From positions 3,362,001 through 3,426,000 of the forward strand of contig NZ_JAIZBH010000001.1 of the NCBI RefSeq assembly GCF_022267375.1: a stretch of 64,000 nucleotides of DNA. Direction: 5' to 3'. Origin of the DNA: Leptospira sanjuanensis (GTDB taxonomy: Bacteria; Spirochaetota; Leptospiria; Leptospirales; Leptospiraceae). Shown here piece by piece: positions 61,295 through 64,000 of this stretch (position 1 is the first letter of the stretch; every line of letters starts with the position of its first letter). The translations under genes and the position numbers were made by a program. The notes below the pieces were generated by a model. It was not told where the DNA came from and ran no database searches. It saw only the letters and a program-made list of their open reading frames with translations.

Positions 61295-62806
61295 ATGGAA
61301 TCCAAGTCAACATCAGTACTCGTGATCGACGACGAATCCGAAATCCGCACGGTTCTGGAAAGAGTCATTTCCAGAGAAGGGTATCGCGTGTTCCTTGCAA
61401 AGGATTACGATTCCGCTCTTGAAATCATCAAAAGTCAAAACATCGACATCGTGATCTCCGATATCGTGATGAACGGCAAAAACGGAATCGAAGTCACGAA
61501 GGAAATCCGCAAAATCAACGAAAACATTCCCGTCATCTTAATGACCGGAAATCCCGATCTCACCACCGCCGAGGAAGCCGTCCGCAACCGAGCTTTCGAT
61601 TACATCTCCAAGCCGATCCGAAGAACGAGCATCTTGGAAGTTCTCGAAAAAGCCAAAGTGGAAAAGGAAACCCGCGATCAACACGCGGAAACCCTCATCA
61701 AGTCGGCGACGGAGAATACGAAACTCGCACAGAGAGCCAAGGATCTTTATTTACAAAATTATAATATTCTCAGCGCAACGAGCGACTGCGTCATCACCCT
61801 CGACCAGAACCTCAACTTCTCCAGCATGAATCAAGCCGCGTTAGACGCATTCGGTTATCCGGAGGAGGAAATCATCGGAAAACACTTCAACATCCTGATC
61901 CCTCCCGGCAGAGAAAACGTATACATGGAAAAGGTTGCACAGCTCCTCAAGCGTAAGGTCAAAAAACAAATCGCGAGAATCAACCGATCCGATCTCAAAA
62001 GTAAAAACGGAGAAGTGCGGACATACGACATCTCGATCTGTTATTACGACATCGAAGGTCAGACCTATTATACCGGAATCGCGCGGGACATCACGAGCAA
62101 ACTTCTGATTTCGGAAAAACTCATCGACGCGGAAAGGCGCGCATTCCTTTCCACGCTCGCGTCGAGCATCGGACACGAAATCAACAACTCTCTGACGGCC
62201 ATTCAAGGACATATCGAAATCGCAAGACTTCCCGATTCTACGGAACAGACGCGTCAAAAGGCGATTCAGATTACTTGGAGTCAGTTGATCAAACTCAAAA
62301 CGCTTACGAACAACCTGCTTCAACTCGGTAAACCGGGCGACAACTTAAGAAAGTCTTCCGAACCGATCAACCTAAATGATTCCGTGGAAAGCGTGATCGA
62401 CGTTTTTCAGAAAACTTCGCGGCTCAAACACTGTGTGATTCATTTTAAGCCGGAACCCAATCCGGTGCTGGTCGAATCGAATCAGGATCAGCTCTCTCTG
62501 CTCTTATCCAACATCATGCTGAACTCCGCGGACGCGACGGGCAATCGGGGAAATATTAGTATTTCCGTATATATTAGAAATCATCACCCCGTCGTCTCGA
62601 TTTTGGACGACGGGGTCGGCATGAACGAAGAAGTGATTCAAAAAATCTATCAACCCTATTTTACGACCAAGGGAATCGGAAAAGGAACAGGACTCGGAAT
62701 GTTCGTCGCAAAAGAAATCGCCGATCAATACGGAATCAGAATCGAAATCGAGTCGGAACCGAACTCGGGAACGGAATTCCGTTTGGTCTTTCCGGATAAG
62801 GTATAA
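61295..62806 (+). CDS. Response regulator-PAS-histidine kinase hybrid
   Basis: 503 residues. A receiver domain comes first (D12, D13, phospho-acceptor D56, T84, K106). A coiled linker and a PAS domain (ITLDQNLNFSSMNQAALDAFGY) follow, then a kinase core with His294 in SIGHEINNSLT, ILDDGVGM and GTGLGMFVAKE. Receiver-first hybrids can be regulated by an upstream kinase; the PAS kinase encoded 31 nt upstream is the obvious candidate. Output is unknown. Confidence 0.87.
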   Translation: MESKSTSVLVIDDESEIRTVLERVISREGYRVFLAKDYDSALEIIKSQNIDIVISDIVMNGKNGIEVTKEIRKINENIPVILMTGNPDLTTAEEAVRNRAFDYISKPIRRTSILEVLEKAKVEKETRDQHAETLIKSATENTKLAQRAKDLYLQNYNILSATSDCVITLDQNLNFSSMNQAALDAFGYPEEEIIGKHFNILIPPGRENVYMEKVAQLLKRKVKKQIARINRSDLKSKNGEVRTYDISICYYDIEGQTYYTGIARDITSKLLISEKLIDAERRAFLSTLASSIGHEINNSLTAIQGHIEIARLPDSTEQTRQKAIQITWSQLIKLKTLTNNLLQLGKPGDNLRKSSEPINLNDSVESVIDVFQKTSRLKHCVIHFKPEPNPVLVESNQDQLSLLLSNIMLNSADATGNRGNISISVYIRNHHPVVSILDDGVGMNEEVIQKIYQPYFTTKGIGKGTGLGMFVAKEIADQYGIRIEIESEPNSGTEFRLVFPDKV

Positions 62807-62812
62807 GCATCC

Positions 62813-63817
62813 ATGAGCAACGCTGCCGCAACAACCCTTACCGAACAAGAACTGAAATTTTTGGAATACGGCGGTAAATTCCCCGAAAAGATTTCACCGA
62901 TCACATTGGAAGCTTCCGATCGGAAGTATTTCCGGGTCCAATACCCGGATCGAACGTTGATACTCTGTAAAGACGTTCGTTTTCAACACGACTTCATCGA
63001 CGTCGCGGAGTTCTTATCGCACGAACACTTTCACGTTCCCGAAATTCTAAAAAAGGATCTGATTCACTTTTTGATCCTAATGACGGACGGAGGAGAAAAG
63101 GATCTCACTTCGATCACGGACGACGTGGAATACCGGGAATGGCTCGTAAAGTCGATCGAGATTTTGGTAAAACTGCAAAAGACGCATCCGATTCCTCCCG
63201 TAAGTTCCCGGGAATTCGACGTGGAAAAACTCGGGTTCGAAAGCAAGTTCACATATTCAAATTACCTAAAGCTTCAGAAACAATTCAATCTCAAGACGCA
63301 GCTTCGAAGTGAAGTAAAGATATTCATCGAGGAATGTTCGGCGTTTCTCGCCGAATATCCGGTCAAGGTGTTTTGTCACAGGGATTTTCACGGAAGAAAT
63401 CTTCTGATCAATCCGCAAAATGAAATCTGCATGATTGATTTTCAGGACGCGAGAATGGGAACTCCGTTCTACGATCTTTCCAGCATTCTCTACGACGCAT
63501 ACAGACCGATTCCCTTCGCGATGCGGCAGGGACTCTATCAGCTTTTTCTAAAATTGAGCGAACAGAATTTTCCTAGATCCAAGGAATGTTATTACATTCA
63601 ATGTCTGCAGCGTTCGTATAAGGCGTTAGGTTCTTATTTTTATCTAGTCGCGGACAAGAAGATGGATAGATACAGACCCAGCATTTTGAGCGCGCTCGAT
63701 AATCTATTGGAAATCGTACAAGCGGGTTTGTTCCCGGATCAGTTGTATGTCTTCTTTCATCTATTAAAGGAAGAACTTCTGGAGAATTCCTCCTTTAAAA
63801 AAGGACTCAAACCTTGA
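62813..63817 (+). CDS. AmgK-like sugar kinase (phosphotransferase family)
   Basis: 334 residues. Aminoglycoside-phosphotransferase fold: catalytic VFCHRDFHGRNLLI and metal-binding MIDFQDARMGTPFYDLSSIL. The second motif is close to AmgK, the anomeric kinase for MurNAc/GlcNAc in peptidoglycan recycling. A MurU-like nucleotidyltransferase gene follows by 10 nt, as in amgK-murU pairs. It starts 6 nt after the hybrid kinase stop. Substrate identity is inferred from pairing. Confidence 0.7.
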   Translation: MSNAAATTLTEQELKFLEYGGKFPEKISPITLEASDRKYFRVQYPDRTLILCKDVRFQHDFIDVAEFLSHEHFHVPEILKKDLIHFLILMTDGGEKDLTSITDDVEYREWLVKSIEILVKLQKTHPIPPVSSREFDVEKLGFESKFTYSNYLKLQKQFNLKTQLRSEVKIFIEECSAFLAEYPVKVFCHRDFHGRNLLINPQNEICMIDFQDARMGTPFYDLSSILYDAYRPIPFAMRQGLYQLFLKLSEQNFPRSKECYYIQCLQRSYKALGSYFYLVADKKMDRYRPSILSALDNLLEIVQAGLFPDQLYVFFHLLKEELLENSSFKKGLKP

Positions 63818-63827
63818 GAGAAACGTT

Positions 63828-64000
63828 TTGAAATTTTTTATCCCCGCCGCCGGTTTCGGAACGAGAATGAAGGAGCTGACCAAAGACCTTCCTAAACCTC
63901 TGCTTCCTGTGAACGGAATTCCTCTGATTTATTATTCTCTCTTTCAAGCCTGGATGCAAAACGCGGAGGCTGCGGTCGTCAACACGCATTATCTCGGAGG
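63828..64000 (+). CDS. Nucleotidyltransferase, MurU-like (partial, 3' end beyond window)
   Basis: A TTG start with the frame open to the window end (57 codons seen). KFFIPAAGFGTRMKELTKDL followed by PKPLLPVNGIPLIYYSL is the nucleotide-binding N-terminus of sugar-1-phosphate nucleotidyltransferases. Its position directly after an AmgK-like gene suggests MurNAc-1-phosphate uridylyltransferase, but mannose- or glucose-1-phosphate specificity cannot be excluded from this fragment. Confidence 0.62.
   Translation, partial: MKFFIPAAGFGTRMKELTKDLPKPLLPVNGIPLIYYSLFQAWMQNAEAAVVNTHYLG

Overview
The window comes from a pathogenic (P1-type) Leptospira, almost certainly chromosome I. The diagnostic genes are ligB (12 Big domains plus the LigB C-terminal region), lipL41 followed by its small partner lep, and lruB (imelysin lipoprotein). 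Spirochaete lipoboxes of the form L-x-x-N/S/G-C occur throughout, and lipid-A, Kdo and periplasmic-flagellum genes are present. Base composition looks richer in GC than L. interrogans, suggesting one of the higher-GC pathogenic species; this is inference by eye, not a measurement.

Layout. 1-1.2 kb: end of a carbon-nitrogen hydrolase and two membrane proteins. 1.4-8.4 kb: an iron locus, a TonB-dependent receptor and an lruB / di-haem protein / second imelysin operon, each preceded by a Fur-like palindrome. 8.4-20.3 kb: lipoproteins, MAPEG, two PRC-barrel proteins, PhoU, a WGR-type protein, an SPFH lipoprotein, an esterase/nucleotidyltransferase pair, FabG and an outer-membrane barrel. 20.6-24.3 kb: a fatty acid hydroxylase, a membrane AraC regulator, a DUF35 protein, cytochrome c and a STAS protein. 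24.3-29.7 kb (minus strand): mlaD-like gene, glycosyltransferase, flbD, motA, motB, fliL, kdsB. 30-33.2 kb: ftsQ-ftsA-ftsZ. 33.3-39.1 kb: two small toxin-antitoxin-like pairs, lipL41-lep, nadA, a LipL41-like paralogue and ispF. 39.3-46.7 kb: lipoproteins, rimI, dprA, a vitamin K gamma-carboxylase-like membrane enzyme and a DODA dioxygenase. 46.9-54 kb: ligB with a long leader and three downstream small exported proteins, two of them Bor-like. 54-64 kb: VOC protein, adenosine deaminase, a 75-bp tandem repeat, a PLP aminotransferase, a hydrolase, a histidine kinase and response-regulator kinase pair, and an AmgK/MurU-like pair cut by the window end.

Several units look functionally joined. The iron locus combines outer-membrane import with periplasmic or surface iron handling. 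motA/motB/fliL/flbD form the stator module. ftsQAZ is the division core. ligB with Bor-like lipoproteins is a surface or virulence module. The amgK-murU pair points to peptidoglycan sugar salvage.

The most unusual DNA is non-coding. Two copies of a composite element, in opposite orientation at 28.6 and 56.5 kb, share ordered blocks and are bordered by a GTGGGAACTC motif. That motif is also scattered alone in other gaps. Five copies of a 75-bp repeat lie immediately upstream of the adenosine deaminase gene. No rRNA, tRNA, CRISPR array, prophage or intact insertion sequence was recognised.
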